From contig CAVQVO010000001.1 of assembly GCA_963717115.1 (NCBI GenBank), positions 248,001 through 312,000 of the forward strand: DNA of 64,000 nucleotides, written 5' to 3'. Under the pieces are notes generated by a model that saw nothing but the letters and a program-made list of their open reading frames with translations, was not told the DNA's origin and did not search any database. The position numbers were made by a program, and so were the translations under genes. Positions 47,790 through 58,573 of the stretch are shown here, in pieces. This DNA is from JBBQUN01 sp963717115. Lineage in GTDB: Bacteria > Actinomycetota > Acidimicrobiia > Acidimicrobiales > SZUA-35. Within the stretch, counting starts at the first letter, position 1; the number at the start of each line of letters is the position of its first letter.

Positions 47790-48760
47790 GTGAACACGGA
47801 TCGCAACGATCCCGACGGCCTGAATGTGTCCATCCTGTCCGGCGAACACGACCTCGACGCGGTCCTGGACCTCGTCGTCGCCGAGCAGGCTCGACCGGGA
47901 CGCAACGTCCCCACCCTGCCATCCGAGCGAACCAGCCTGCTCGCGGAGTTCGACGAGTTCGAGCCACCGTGGACCGAGACGGTGCGGGTCTGCCGCCTCG
48001 TCGGCCCCGGCACGACCACGGGCGACATCCACGGGGTGATCGTGGCCGACTGGAATGCGCCGGCCGGCAAGGCGTGGATCAACGGACCATGGATCCGGGC
48101 CGAGGACGACGAGTGGCTCGAGCCGGCCGTGGCGCTGGTCGACGCCGCTCGTCGAGCAGTTCCCGCCCGAGATCGTCGCTGCGGTCCTCTGCGGCGATCC
48201 CGCCCATCGGCTGATCGAGCAACTCGCCGCCGCCCTCGGATGGAACGCGGCCGAGGTGAACCACGCCATCATGGTCTCGGCGACCACGATCGCATCGTGG
48301 TCGGCGCCGAGCGCCGGAGCGCCGGCGATTCGCGAGGCCACCGCTTCGGACGTCGACGTCATTCGAATCGCTGCACGACGCCGAGTTCCCGTCGACCTAC
48401 TTCACCGTCGACCAACTCCTCGAGCGATCCGGTCGGTCCGAGCAGGTCGTCCTCGTGTCGTGCGACGAGGTCGGTGACGTGCTCGGCTATGTCGCAGGCC
48501 GAGTCCAGCCCGACGGCGACGGCTACATCGACTTCCTCGCCGTTGCCCCCGGCCGGCGCCAGCAGGGGGTCGGTCGGGCGTTGGTCACCGCGCTCTCACG
48601 TCAGCTCGTCGAGGGCTCGCCGAACGAACGAGTCTGCCTCACGGTGCGTGACTCGAATCACCCCGCTCGGGCGCTCTACGAGCAGCTCGGATTCCGGGTC
48701 GACGCCTCGATCGCCCCGTTCGAGGCGCCACCGGGCTGGCGAACCACCGCCGACCGCTGA
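47790..48760 (+). CDS. GNAT N-acetyltransferase with two frameshifts
   Basis: About 323 residues when repaired. The C-terminal GNAT domain is clear: VLGYVAGR, YIDFLAVAPGRRQQGVGRALV (acetyl-CoA loop), VRDSNHPARALYEQLGF. The N-terminal half (residues 1-175) looks like a second, degenerate GNAT-like domain (DLDAVLDLVVAEQ ... VIVADWNAPAGKAWINGPW). Frames change near 48145 and 48366. Removing one base at each joins ALVDA to LVEQFPPEIVA and DVDVIR to SLHDAEFPSTY. Sequence error is more likely than decay. The substrate is unknown. Confidence 0.7.
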
Positions 48761-49000
48761 ACGCGCTCCTCCCGGCGCCCATTGGCCGGCACGGGTCGTG
48801 CGCGTCGACGACGTTTTCCCGAGTTCTCCCCGGATTCCGACATCCATCGTGAGGTTCGCTCCGAACCCGAACCGAGATCCGGGTTCGGGACGGGATCAGG
48901 TGATGCCGAGTCGGACCATCGAACGAGCGCCCGCTCGCTTCCTACGAAGTTCCCGGCGCCGCTCGAGGCCTCGCGGGTGTCCTGGAGAAGGTTGCCATCG

Positions 49001-49150
49001 ATGACCGACTGCCCGAAGCATGACGCTCCATCCGACGAGGAGGCCTCGATCGAAGGTCGACGACATGCCGAGGCCGTGCTCGCCGAAGCCCGACGACTTC
49101 TCTACGAACGGCGCAACCAGCGTGGTAGTCGCCCGGAGCGTCCGGGTTGA
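49001..49150 (+). CDS. Small acidic/basic peptide, hypothetical
   Basis: A 49-residue ORF (MTDCPKHDAPSDEEASIEG start; a helix EAVLAEARRLLYERRNQR). GGAGAAGG lies about 9 nt upstream of the ATG. Composition is soluble and helical. No family is recognised; it could be a small regulatory protein or a chance ORF. Confidence 0.4.
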   Translation: MTDCPKHDAPSDEEASIEGRRHAEAVLAEARRLLYERRNQRGSRPERPG

Positions 49151-49511
49151 CTCCGCCGGCGTCACGAGTCGAACTCGATCGCGCCGTCGACGGGAACCGG
49201 CGTCGATGTCGCCGGATGGTGATGGCGTCGGGCACTCGGTGAGTATCGGGCCTTCGTTCTCTTGCTGGATCGTCGAGCGGACGTGACGACCAATCCGGAC
49301 CGATCGAGTACCGCCGGTACTCGGATCCGACGGCGGTCAGGCGTTCACCCGGTACCGGAGGTGAACGACGCCGCTCCGGAAGCGGTTTTCGTCGAGGAGC
49401 TCGAGTGCTCGGCGGTGTTGCAGCTGCGAACCGATGCACCTCCTCGTCTGGCGCCGACCATTCGAACCGTCATCGCACGGAACCCGGGGCCACGGGGCGC
49501 GCTCGACGTAC
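49151..49511. other. Region without supported gene, 361 bp
   Basis: No ORF here shows a plausible start, codon pattern and protein together. It lies between a small ORF and the 3' end of the Gfo/Idh oxidoreductase. I see no hairpin or repeat worth naming. Confidence 0.5.
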
Positions 49512-50549
49512 TCAACGACGGGCGGCACGGCCGACGGCCAGCGCGATCCTCGTGTCGTGCACGGCCTGGTCGAGCGAGTACACCGGGGTTCGGTCCGCAA
49601 CGTGATCGGACATGCGTTGCATCACCGTCGCGATCGCGATCTCGTCATCGGTCAGTTGCGCCGTCGGGAACGGATTCCGATAGACCCACTCGTCACCGAG
49701 CAGATAGCCGCGGTGCCCGGGGCCCTCGAGGTTTCCTTCGAGGCCGGTGTCCCATCGTCGAAGCGTCTGGTGCACGGGCGTCCCGTCGTCGAGCAGGTGT
49801 CTCACCTCGTGACCATCGAGTTCGCCCCGGGTTCCGCGAACGACGAACCGCAGGGAACGGATCCACGAGAAGTACTGGTCATCGGACCAGTCGTAGATCC
49901 CGACACGATCGCCGAAGGTGATCGTGGCAACGGTTCGCAGTGAGGGTTTGACGCCGCCCTCGGGCGGGGGTCCGGCTCGGTCGGGCCCGATGGTGATCGT
50001 CGAGTGGTGCTCGTCGGCACTGACCTCGAACTCGTCGATGCCGACCCCCAGTGCCGCCCGGATGAGGGCGACGCCGTGATAGCCGTGGGCGACGGAGACG
50101 TCGGCCGATGTGACGTTGCCGAGCCGCCCCGACGAGATCACGGCCAGTCGCGCTGCCAGCAACGGTTGGAACGGGTACTGCTCGGCCACTTGGACGTCGG
50201 CGCCGCCCTGCTCCAGGAGCAGCATCCGGTCGAGCTCGTCGTCGTTCACACCGGGAGGTGTCTCGAGCAGGATCGAATGGCCGTTGGCGGCCAGTGCTTC
50301 ACAGACGTCGACGTTGGCCTCGGCGCTGGTTGCGACGATCACGAAGTCGGGCTCGTGGTCCTCGAGTCGAACCAGTTGGGTGACCGCCTCGATGCCACGC
50401 TCGGCGAGTCGGGCCACTTCCGCCTGGCGGCGGACCGAGACACCGACGAGTTCGAAGCGATCGGGGAGCGCTCTGATGATCCGGAAGAAGTGCTCGGCAC
50501 GCCACCCGGATCCCACGACCGCGATGCGGGCCGGTCGCTCAACCGTCAT
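49512..50549 (-). CDS. Gfo/Idh/MocA-family oxidoreductase
   Basis: A 345-residue NAD(P)-dependent sugar-type dehydrogenase. The Rossmann motif RIAVVGSGWRAEHF opens the protein. LLETPPGVNDDELDRM and the QVAEQYPFQP segment replace the canonical EKP and YxxxH-type regions. The C-terminal substrate domain follows. The EKP-like Lys is replaced (ETP), so catalysis may differ. ATG 50549 was chosen because it begins the Rossmann strand. It overlaps the PhyH gene by 11 bp, so the two form an operon that probably oxidises a common substrate. Confidence 0.85.
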   Translation of the reverse strand: MTVERPARIAVVGSGWRAEHFFRIIRALPDRFELVGVSVRRQAEVARLAERGIEAVTQLVRLEDHEPDFVIVATSAEANVDVCEALAANGHSILLETPPGVNDDELDRMLLLEQGGADVQVAEQYPFQPLLAARLAVISSGRLGNVTSADVSVAHGYHGVALIRAALGVGIDEFEVSADEHHSTITIGPDRAGPPPEGGVKPSLRTVATITFGDRVGIYDWSDDQYFSWIRSLRFVVRGTRGELDGHEVRHLLDDGTPVHQTLRRWDTGLEGNLEGPGHRGYLLGDEWVYRNPFPTAQLTDDEIAIATVMQRMSDHVADRTPVYSLDQAVHDTRIALAVGRAARR

Positions 50550-51402
50550 AGAACCCCACGGGATGAAGTCCGACGACCGTGCGCTCGCGGTCGGACACGG
50601 CGCGAGCCACCGCATCCGGACTCAGGTGGTTCACGACATCGGTCGTGCGGAGCCGCTGTGCGATGTCGCGCCGGCCGTACTGCACCTGGAGGAAGAAACG
50701 ACCGGTGTCAGCGGGACCCGTCGGCATGCGGCGATGCCACACGTCGGAAACGAAGAACACGACATCACCTCGCCGGCCGAGCGGGGCAACGGGGCCACGG
50801 CCTTCGTAGGAGATGGCGCCGGTGTCGTCGGGCATCGGTGGAAGCCGACCCGACCGGTGGCTCCGGGGTATGAAACCGGTCGGACCGGATTCGATCGGGC
50901 AATCCGCCAGGAGGATGTGGCAGCCGATCATGAAGACGGGATAGGGAATGCGTTCGTCCCACTCGATTCCCTCGGAGCGCGGAACATGCGGGCCCGCATC
51001 CACGTGCCACGGGTTGCCCACGTCGAACGGGGCTTTCTCACGCTCTGGAGCATTCCGCCACGCCGTGTTCGAAACGACGTGACAGTCCTCGCCCAGCAAT
51101 GGCTCGATGACGTCGAGGATGCCGGGATGAGCGACGGCACGCTGAGCGGCAGCCGATCGGTTCAGGGCCTCGTACCGGAAATCGGCGTAGTCCTCTTCCG
51201 TCGATCCCGGCAGGCGTACATCGGGACGCGTCGTCTCGAACAACCCGGAGAGCTCGGCTGCGAGCTCGCCGACCTGGTCGGGAGAGAACAGCGCCGGCAC
51301 CATCGCGAAACCGTTGCGCTCGAGTTCGGAACTCGCATGGGGGACCGCCCCGTTCCGGATCCCGAGGTTCTTTCCACGGGTGAGACCGATCCGCGTGATC
51401 AT
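50539..51402 (-). CDS. Phytanoyl-CoA dioxygenase (PhyH)-family protein
   Basis: A 287-residue Fe(II)/2-oxoglutarate dioxygenase. The HxD metal motif is NPWHVDAGPH, the distal His is VSDVWHRRM, and the 2-oxoglutarate-binding Arg is in GRFFLQVQYGRR. Family marks near the start are LERNGFAMVPALF and the HRSGRLPP loop. Substrates in bacteria are diverse (lipids, sugars, natural products). It is coupled to the Gfo/Idh oxidoreductase. Confidence 0.9.
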   Translation of the reverse strand: MITRIGLTRGKNLGIRNGAVPHASSELERNGFAMVPALFSPDQVGELAAELSGLFETTRPDVRLPGSTEEDYADFRYEALNRSAAAQRAVAHPGILDVIEPLLGEDCHVVSNTAWRNAPEREKAPFDVGNPWHVDAGPHVPRSEGIEWDERIPYPVFMIGCHILLADCPIESGPTGFIPRSHRSGRLPPMPDDTGAISYEGRGPVAPLGRRGDVVFFVSDVWHRRMPTGPADTGRFFLQVQYGRRDIAQRLRTTDVVNHLSPDAVARAVSDRERTVVGLHPVGFYDG

Positions 51403-52039
51403 GCCGCGGAGTCTGTCATGTCGACACGAGCTCGGTCCACGCCGCCCGAGCCGGGCTGAGCATCAGATGTCGTCGTCTGACTCGTTGGGCAGGTTGCCGG
51501 GGTTTGACCTTCGACCGCCCACGGATGGAGGAGCCGCAGGTCGGTGGGAGCGAGTTCCCCCGCGACCTCGATGTCCTGCAATCCGGCAAGCACGAGGGGA
51601 GGGTGGGTCTTCTCGAACGATCGGACACGACAGAACTCCGCTCCGGAGCTGCCGCCCGAGGACGGCTGTCGACCGTGATGCGAGCCATTGCGCACAGCAG
51701 CCGGTCGGGGTCAGGTCGTGACGACGGGTTCGGTGGGCGTGGTGGGACACGTGCCCGGGTTTCGTCGAGGCCTTGCTGTCGTCGTTCGACCGCAAGCGCG
51801 CGCGAGACTTGCCTCGATGGGCCCGTCACTGTTGGCATGGAGGACGTGAATGTGACCCACCCCGAGCTGGTCGACCTCGACGAGACCACCACTGCGGTGA
51901 TTCACGGAGTACCCAACCGAGCCCCGACATGGATCCCGCCGACCTTCGCACCGAGCTGTTGTGGATCCTCTCGTCGTGCGTCGTCCACCCCATCCCCGCG
52001 AAGTGGGGCACTCGTTGACGTCGGGGCGGGCGGTCAACC
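51403..52039. other. Region of 637 bp with only a gene remnant
   Basis: No intact gene is supported. It holds a short coding remnant at 51852-51918 and is otherwise featureless. It lies between the PhyH gene start and the 3' end of the large regulator. Confidence 0.5.
51852..51918 (+). pseudogene. 5' remnant of a GyrI-like effector-binding protein
   Basis: GGAGGA (51839-51844) is followed at normal spacing by a GTG and a coding stretch VTHPELVDLDETTTAVIHG. This resembles the opening strand of GyrI-like/effector-binding domains. After ~22 residues all family-like sequence ends, so only the gene's beginning appears to survive. Confidence 0.3.
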
Positions 52040-55000
52040 TCACGACGAATCCCCACAGAGCGCTCGAGGTGCCTCGTCACGAGGACCCCACTGTTCCCAC
52101 TCCGACTCACTGAACTCCGACCCCGCCGTCCGGCAGGCAAGGCTTTCCCACTCATCGACATCGAGGTTCCAGACAAGAGCACCCTCGGGGGTCGCGGTAA
52201 CGAGATGAAGCTCATCACCGGCACTGGCTCCGCTGGTGACGCCCTGCACCGTCGGGAACTCGCCTCCGATCTGCTTGCCCGTTGCGACGTCCCACAGCAC
52301 GCCCGGGCCATCGTGATTGGTGAGCAGCAATCGGTTGTCGGCGGAGAAGTAGAGCGAGCCCCCCCACGTGTTTCCGGTCCCGGTGGCGCCAGTCATCGTC
52401 CGAATCACCTCGAAGGTCTCACCGTCGCGTATCGAGACGACGCCGAGGGACGAGGCGGTGGCGACCAATGAGTCATCTTGGCTCCACCGCCCAGCAGCGA
52501 TGTCCTCGGCCTCGACGATCGGGTTGTCGATCGGCTCCCAGGTGAAGGCGTCGTACAGCACTGCTTGGCCCTTGAGATTGGCGATCAACATTCGCTCGCC
52601 CGCCGAATCGAACATCGTCGTCGAGATGAATTCCCGTTCGTTTCCCTCGGGCGGCGGAAGCTCGAACAACAGCTCGTCGGTCATCCAATCGAAGACGAAA
52701 ACGCGTGACGGTAGCACTGCGCCGAGAAGTCGGAGCTGGCGCTCGACCGAACCGCCAACGGTGGTTCCGCTCGTTGGCACCGAGCTGGTGAACAGCGCCT
52801 CGAGATTCTCGGCATCGTAGGTGGTGGCCAGCACTCGGGGCTCACCGGTCGTCGGGTCGGCCTCGAGCGTCCAGACGTCGAAGCTGTTCAAGCCGGGACG
52901 AGCGACGGCGTTGATGATCTCCCGAGACTCGTTGAGATCCGTCGTCTCGTACCCGTCCTGGGTTCGCCGCCAGAGATCGACTCGTCCGGCGAGCGTTGGA
53001 GTGAACATCACCATCGACCCATCGTCGGTCACCGATAGCAGGTTGGAAAGGGGCTGTCGGGGAAGCCCATCGGCGATCGGCAACGAACCAGTGGTCGAGA
53101 TGATGCTGATCCCCTGGTCATGGGCAACGGCGATCCGATCGGGTGTTGGAGCCAAGGCCATCGCCGACGCAGTGCCCAGATCGACATCGATCAGGCCGGT
53201 TCGCCGTCCGCTCTCGGCGTCGAAAACGGCGACGTTGCCATCGGACAGCGCGTGAACGACCTGGTCGCCGACAGCGACTGCGTCGCGAGAGTCGGGTGCA
53301 CCGGGTCCTTCATTGCCATCGGTGACGTCCATCACGATGGACTCCGGCCAGCCATCGCCGACATCGACTCGCGCTCGAGTCTGGTTTGCCACGAGCTCGA
53401 GAAATCCATCGCCCATCTCGAGGAGGAACCCGAATGCTCCGGGCTGCACGATCGGTTCCTCGATGAGAACCGAGCTCGGTGGGCCCAGCTCGTTGCCGTC
53501 CCAATCGAATTGGTAGACCAGCGAAAAGGAGGCCATGACGATTCGGTCGTCATTGGCAATTGCAACCGAGGAAACCGGAATGCCGGCGTAATTCGGCTGC
53601 GCGGGCTCACCGATCAGGGGGAAGACCTGGTCCCGCCAGGATTCGTTGTCGTCAACATCTCGTGAGAACAGCTGTCGACCCGCTGCGTCGAAGGCGATCA
53701 CGCGGTTCTCGACATCGGCGGCAACGAATCGGCCGCTCTCCGTCACGTTCACCGAGAGCATGGGGCTGTCGATCTCGATCTCGAGCGTCTTCTCGAGGAT
53801 TCCACCACTCAGATCGAACACCAGAATCGACGGGGTATCGGTGGCAACGACGAGCCGGCGTCCTGCCGCATCAGCAGTGTGCGACCGGGGCAGAGCGGAA
53901 AGGAGCGGCTCGTGAAGCGAGACCGGAACGGAAGAAACGAGTGCTCCGGTGGCGGGGTCGATCAGGTCCACACTCGTGGCGCTGACTCCCACCAGTCGGT
54001 CGTCACCGAGCCATTCGACATCGACATACTCGGTCCCCCATTGCAGGTGGCCGAGGAGCGGCCCCGATCGGCTCAGTGCGGTCAGCAATCCGCCCAGGGT
54101 TTCGGGACTCTGCTCACGCTGGTGCGCCGCGACGGCGAGCAAGAGAGCGGAACGTGGGTTCGACTCCGCCAGCAGCCCGGCCGATGCCACCAAGCGTCCG
54201 GTTTCGGCATCGAAGGCGGCTGTCTCGGCCGCCACCGTCGCTTCCTCGGCCTCGCCGGCGCGCTCGTCGGCGAGGGCTTCGTTGGCGGCTGCCAGCTCGG
54301 CCTGGCTGGTTGCCTCATCGGCATTCGCGCTCGCTTGCGCTCGTTGCTGGAAGGCGACGACCCCGGCGATCAATGCCATCGCAGCGACGATCGCGACCCC
54401 GGCGAGTAGTCGCTGCAACCGATGCTTGGTCTGCAGCTCGGCCGCTTCGATCGCTGCTCGCTGGGCCACACTCGCCCCGAGGAAGTCGCGGCTCGCGGTC
54501 GCTCAGATCATCAGGGTGATCGGGCGCCCATTCCTCGATCGCTTCGAGCCGCCCGCCCCGATACAGATCGGCCGATGGTCGCCCGGCAAGGTCCCAGTCA
54601 TGCGCAGCGGCGTCGAGGTGGCGCAGCATACGAAGGCCGTCCCTGTCGTCATCGAGCCAACTCCGTAGCCGACCCCACTCGCGAATCAGGGCTTCGTGTG
54701 CCACCTCGACGGTCGGCTCCCGAGTCGCCTGGTCGCGATCGAAGCTGAGGAGACGAGCGGTTCCGCACGTCTCGATCACGGCGGGGTCGATGGCCGGCAG
54801 GTCCGAAAGCCGAACCCGGCGCCGGGTGTCTTCGGTCCCTTCGCCCGGCGTGATCAGGCGAGTGAAGAGGCGCCGTAGATCGAGCCGCTCGGACTCGGTT
54901 GTTGCGTCGTACACCTCGTCGGCTCGCCGAGCCAGCGCGCCCATCACACCACCGAGCTCTCGATAGGCGTCCAACGTCATCAGCGATCCAGACCGCCGCT

Positions 55001-57421
55001 GGAACGTCTCGGTGAGTGCGAACTGCACGAGAGGGAGTGCCCCCGGAGCGCTGCTGACGTCGTGAACCACCGCAGCAACGAGTGCGGGCTCGACTGAGGC
55101 ACCGACTCGTTCGGCCGGCCCGATGATGGCTCGCTCGAGTTCGTCAGACGACAGCGGGGTCACTGCGATGGTGTTTCGATCGAAGAGGTCGCCGACGTGG
55201 GAGCTGGCGAGCGGTCGGTCGTAGAAGTCGGCCCGAAGCGTGACCACGATGCGGAGACGACCGCGCTGGTCGGCGACTGCGGCAGCGAGAGCGGCAAGGA
55301 ACTCGTGGCGCTCCCGTTCGCTGGTCATCGTGTAGAGCTCCTCGAACTGGTCGATGACGAGCACCAACTCGCCACCGGATTCGGGCAAACAACGTTTGGC
55401 CGCCCAGCAAGACCGTGGACGTCGGCGTTCAGTTGCTCGAGGAGTGTGGGGGATCGGGTCGACCGCAATCCGGAGCAGTGCCGTTTCGAGCTCGTGCATC
55501 GGATGTTGGCCCGGCACCATCTGCGCTACGAACAGTCCGGCGCCTCGGCACCTCGGCACGAGCCCGGCCCGTACCGCGGACGATTTGCCCGATCCCGACG
55601 GGCCGACGACAGCCAGGAATGGGGTCTCCATGAGATGGGTGACCATGCGGTCGATCAGCGCGTCCCGCCCGAAGAAGTCGGCGCTGTCCGCCTCTTGGAA
55701 GGCGGCGAGACCCTTGTATGGGTTGGTGCCCTGCCATTCGAGCGTCACCAGCGTTCGAGCCGCCTGCGCGCGGGGCCGCTCGAGTTCGGCGTTGTGGGCA
55801 GGCGATCCGCCTTCGCCAACCGCCACCGTTGCGTCCGTCGTCGCTGCACCGCTCAGGTGGCCGGCCGCAGCAGAGCGGAAGGCGAGGATCAGCTCACCCA
55901 TGCTGGCGAAACGGTCGGGAGCCAGTGGAGCGGTCGCATGCTGTATGACGGCGTCGATGGTTCCTGGAAGGTCAGGACGAACCGAAGAGGCGAGCGGGAG
56001 TCTGACGGTCAGCTTTCGTTCCAGCAGGTCGGCGACGGTGCTGACGTTGGGGAATGGCGTCGACCCGGTCAGGAGTTCGTAGATCACGATGCCGAATGCG
56101 TAGATGTCCGAGGCGAACACGGCTTCGCCGTGGCGAATCTGTTCGGGGCTGACGTAGAGAGGTGAACCAGCCGAGCGAAGATCGAGTTCGGCGGCATCGC
56201 CGTCGGCGATGGCGATGCCGAAGTCAGCGAGATAGGCGTTGTCGTTCTCGTCGAAGATGATGTTCGGGGCTTCACGTCGCGGTGGACGATCCCGGCGTCG
56301 TGCGCCATGGCGAGCGTGCCGCCGATCTCATCGACCAGCTTCGTCATCGCCTCCACCGAGAACGGACCTTGCGCAACCAGCCGCTGCTCGGCGGAACCGC
56401 CTCTGAGAGCGCATGACCAGGTACGCGCCGCCGGGCTCGCGCCAGTAGTCATGGAGGGGAACGATGTGTGGATGCTCGAGCCGGGCGACCATCTGCGCCT
56501 CGACTTCGAAACGGCGGATGAACTGAGGGTTGTTCGCCAACTCGGGTCGTACGACCTTGATGGGCAACCTCGCTGTCCGACCGATGGTTGGGTGGCGCGG
56601 TAGACCGACCCGAACGCACCTTGGGCGATCAGTTCGCTTCAGTTCATAGCCACGGAGTTGGCGGTGCGTAGCCGGTTGGGTTTTCGAGTCGCTGGTGAGG
56701 AGCTCCTGCTCGAGCGCCAGCAAGTCGGGCGTCGGATCGAGGCCAGTCTCGTCAGCAAGCCGTTGGCGAAAGTCTGCGATGACACGGATCGCCCCTGCCG
56801 GTTGCCCGGCACGTCGGCGTGCCAGGGCCAGCGTGCGAACCGGCGACTCGCGCAGTGGGTGCTGCGCAACCAACGCCTCGGCGGCAGCCGCAGCACCGGC
56901 CACGTCGCCGGCATCCAACCGGGCCTGCACGGCCAGCTCGCTCGCCGAGACACGAAGTTCGTCGAGCCGAATTGCATCGAATCGCGGCTGGGCGTCGGTC
57001 AGGTCGGCCGAAGACCGGGCCGCGCCAAAGATCGAGCGCATGGTTGATGTGTTCGTGGCCACCGAGGAGATCGCCCCGGTTCATCAGAACTCGAGCCGAT
57101 TCGTAGCCGCTCTCGAACTCCTCGACGTCAGTTTCGACTGAGCGCTCGAGGACGTCAGCCCGAAGGAGTGGTCGTGATGGCGTCGGACCCCAGAATGCCG
57201 CGCAACCGCGAGACGTACTGCTGCACCGTGTTGCTGGGATTCGTCGGCCAGGCGTCGGACTCGTCCCAGATCGAGTCGATCAGCTCTGACTCGGAGACCA
57301 CGCGACCAGTAGCGAGGGCGAGACGAAGAAGAAGGCGTCGTTGACGTCGGCCGCCAAGATCGACCGTCTCCCCGTCGACCACTGCGTCGATCGGTCCGAG
57401 CAATCGGATTCGTACTTCCAC
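52040..57421 (-). CDS. Giant SARP/BTAD - Ser/Thr kinase - nSTAND - beta-propeller regulator (many frameshifts)
   Basis: About 1,790 residues if read through. Order: winged helix (MEVRIRLLGPIDAV); BTAD (LWRGPVFADLTDAQP once repaired); protein kinase with glycine loop GAFGSVYRA, VAIK, HRDVKP, DFGIA and PEQIRHGEA; nSTAND NTPase (NPYKGLAAFQEADSADFFGR, Walker A GPSGSGKSSA, Walker B VLVIDQFEELY, LSDRERDFL); one membrane helix (AGVAIVAAMALIAGVVAF); and a C-terminal propeller. GTG 57421 has AGGAGG at 57424-57435. Frames break near 57138, 57024, 56636, 56575, 56563, 56413, 56268, 55455, 55405 and 54490. Nearly all are repaired by dropping one or two bases with motif recovery, so the gene is probably intact in the cell. 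Likely a membrane-linked signalling hub joining phosphorylation, NTP switching and transcription (inference). Confidence 0.8.
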
Positions 57422-57760
57422 GCCGCCCCTCCTTCTCGATCCCTGCAGCGAACCGTAAAGGCCTCGCTGTCATCGTGCCGTCAAACGGCGGTGGCCTGCG
57501 GTTCTGCCAGAATCTGCATGCGCCGTGGGAGACAGCGAGATGGCAGCGAGATGGCAGCGAGATCCGTCGTGTCTCGATACGGATGACAGTGTTCCGGGGC
57601 CACTCGAGGCGGCGAGACACCATGCCGAAAACGTTCGAGAACCCGGGGAGGTGCAGCTGCGCTCCTGAGACCAGCGAGCACGGTGGAGCGACAGCCGATC
57701 TGCAAGGCGTGTTCTCGTGCGGGTGAGTCCGAGACCTCTGTGCCTCATCCGTGATGCCTC
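57422..57760. other. Intergenic region, 339 bp
   Basis: Divergent space between the large regulator and the toxin-antitoxin pair. It holds the regulator's AGGAGG ribosome site next to its start, and a short AGCGAGATGGC-type tandem repeat (about three copies, 57536-57566). No gene is supported. Confidence 0.5.
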
Positions 57761-58003
57761 GTGCGAATGGTCGATGTGTCGATCCGGGAACTCCGCAACC
57801 ACGGTGGTGAGGTCGTCGATCGGGTTGCCCGAGGCGAGCGAGTGACGGTGACCCGTAGCGGCAAGCCAATCGCCGAACTCCGCCCGCTGGGTGCCGAGGG
57901 AGTGCCGATGGCTGAACAGGTTCGCCGTCGAGCGCATCTGCCGGCTGTGGACCCCGCTGGACTGCGTGATGATCTCGACGCGGTGATCGATCCAACGTTG
58001 TGA
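57761..58003 (+). CDS. Phd/YefM-type antitoxin
   Basis: An 80-residue antitoxin with the Phd/YefM DNA-binding fold: VDVSIRELRNHGGEVVDRVARGERVTVTRSGKPIAELRPL. The toxin-binding C-terminus follows. An alternative ATG start lies two codons downstream. Its stop overlaps the toxin start (GTGA), the usual coupled arrangement. It neutralises the PIN toxin and should repress the operon. Confidence 0.88.
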   Translation: MRMVDVSIRELRNHGGEVVDRVARGERVTVTRSGKPIAELRPLGAEGVPMAEQVRRRAHLPAVDPAGLRDDLDAVIDPTL

Positions 58004-58314
58004 ACACGATAGGGATCCTCGACACGAGCACGCTGCTTCTACTCGGCCGGGTCGCATCCCTCGAAACGCTTCCCGACGAGGCGTTCATCACTGCAGTGAC
58101 GTTGGGCGAACTGTCGATCGGTCCGCTGGTGGCGAAGACGGATCAGGAGCGGGTTGCTCGACACGTTCGGCGAAAGGGATCTACGTTCGAGCAGGCCGTG
58201 CCGGACCGTGCTGCCGAGGACCGGGCATCGGGTTTGAGCAGTTCCATCCGTGAAAGGTGCAGTGCGCTGCTTGGGAAGAAGTCGAGTGGTGGTCCGGCTA
58301 CGAAGGACTCGTGA
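58000..58314 (+). pseudogene. VapC-like PIN toxin, C-terminally truncated
   Basis: Residues 1-~50 are a PIN N-terminus: GILDTSTLLLLGRV (first Asp) and TAVTLGELSIGPL (Glu). After HVRRKG the sequence stops resembling the family and ends at residue 104, with no later Asp pair. An intact VapC needs about 130 residues with four acidic sites, so this is probably inactive. The break lies ~190 bp from an IS21 element and near an IS-end-like remnant, so transposition damage is likely. No single-base repair restores the tail. Confidence 0.65.
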
Positions 58315-58427
58315 TTCCGTGGTGCGATGCTCGGGCACTTCCGCAAGTGTCCCGTCCCTTATCGTCCTGCAGACCATTGTTGCATGTGCCGGATCTGTCG
58401 ACGACGCCCGAAAACTGAGCGTTTGTG

Positions 58428-58459
58428 CCGGTCGGAAAATTGGACAGTGGGAACTGACA
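58428..58459 (-). other. IS-end-like remnant
   Basis: Reading the minus strand, TGTCAGTTCCCACTGTCC and the following AATTTTCC resemble a transposon terminus of the TGT...type. No transposase belongs to it, so it may be a solo end left by an older element. Confidence 0.3.
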
Positions 58460-58497
58460 CGCCGCATACTCCGGTCAGCCCGCTCGTTGGCCGTGTC

Positions 58498-58503
58498 GAG
58501 GAA
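58498..58503. repeat. Target-site duplication, left copy
   Basis: GAGGAA directly abuts the left end of the IS21 element and is repeated at its right end (60682-60687). Confidence 0.85.
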
Positions 58504-58573
58504 TGTCAACGTCGGCTGAATTTTGACCCCCTGGCGTCGGCCGAAAATTGACCCCCTGCGGTGGGGTCGGTGG

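Noticed and set aside
58000..58314. Full-length VapC restored by base correction.
   Set aside because: No removal of one or two bases after residue ~50 gives the missing PIN residues, so truncation fits better.
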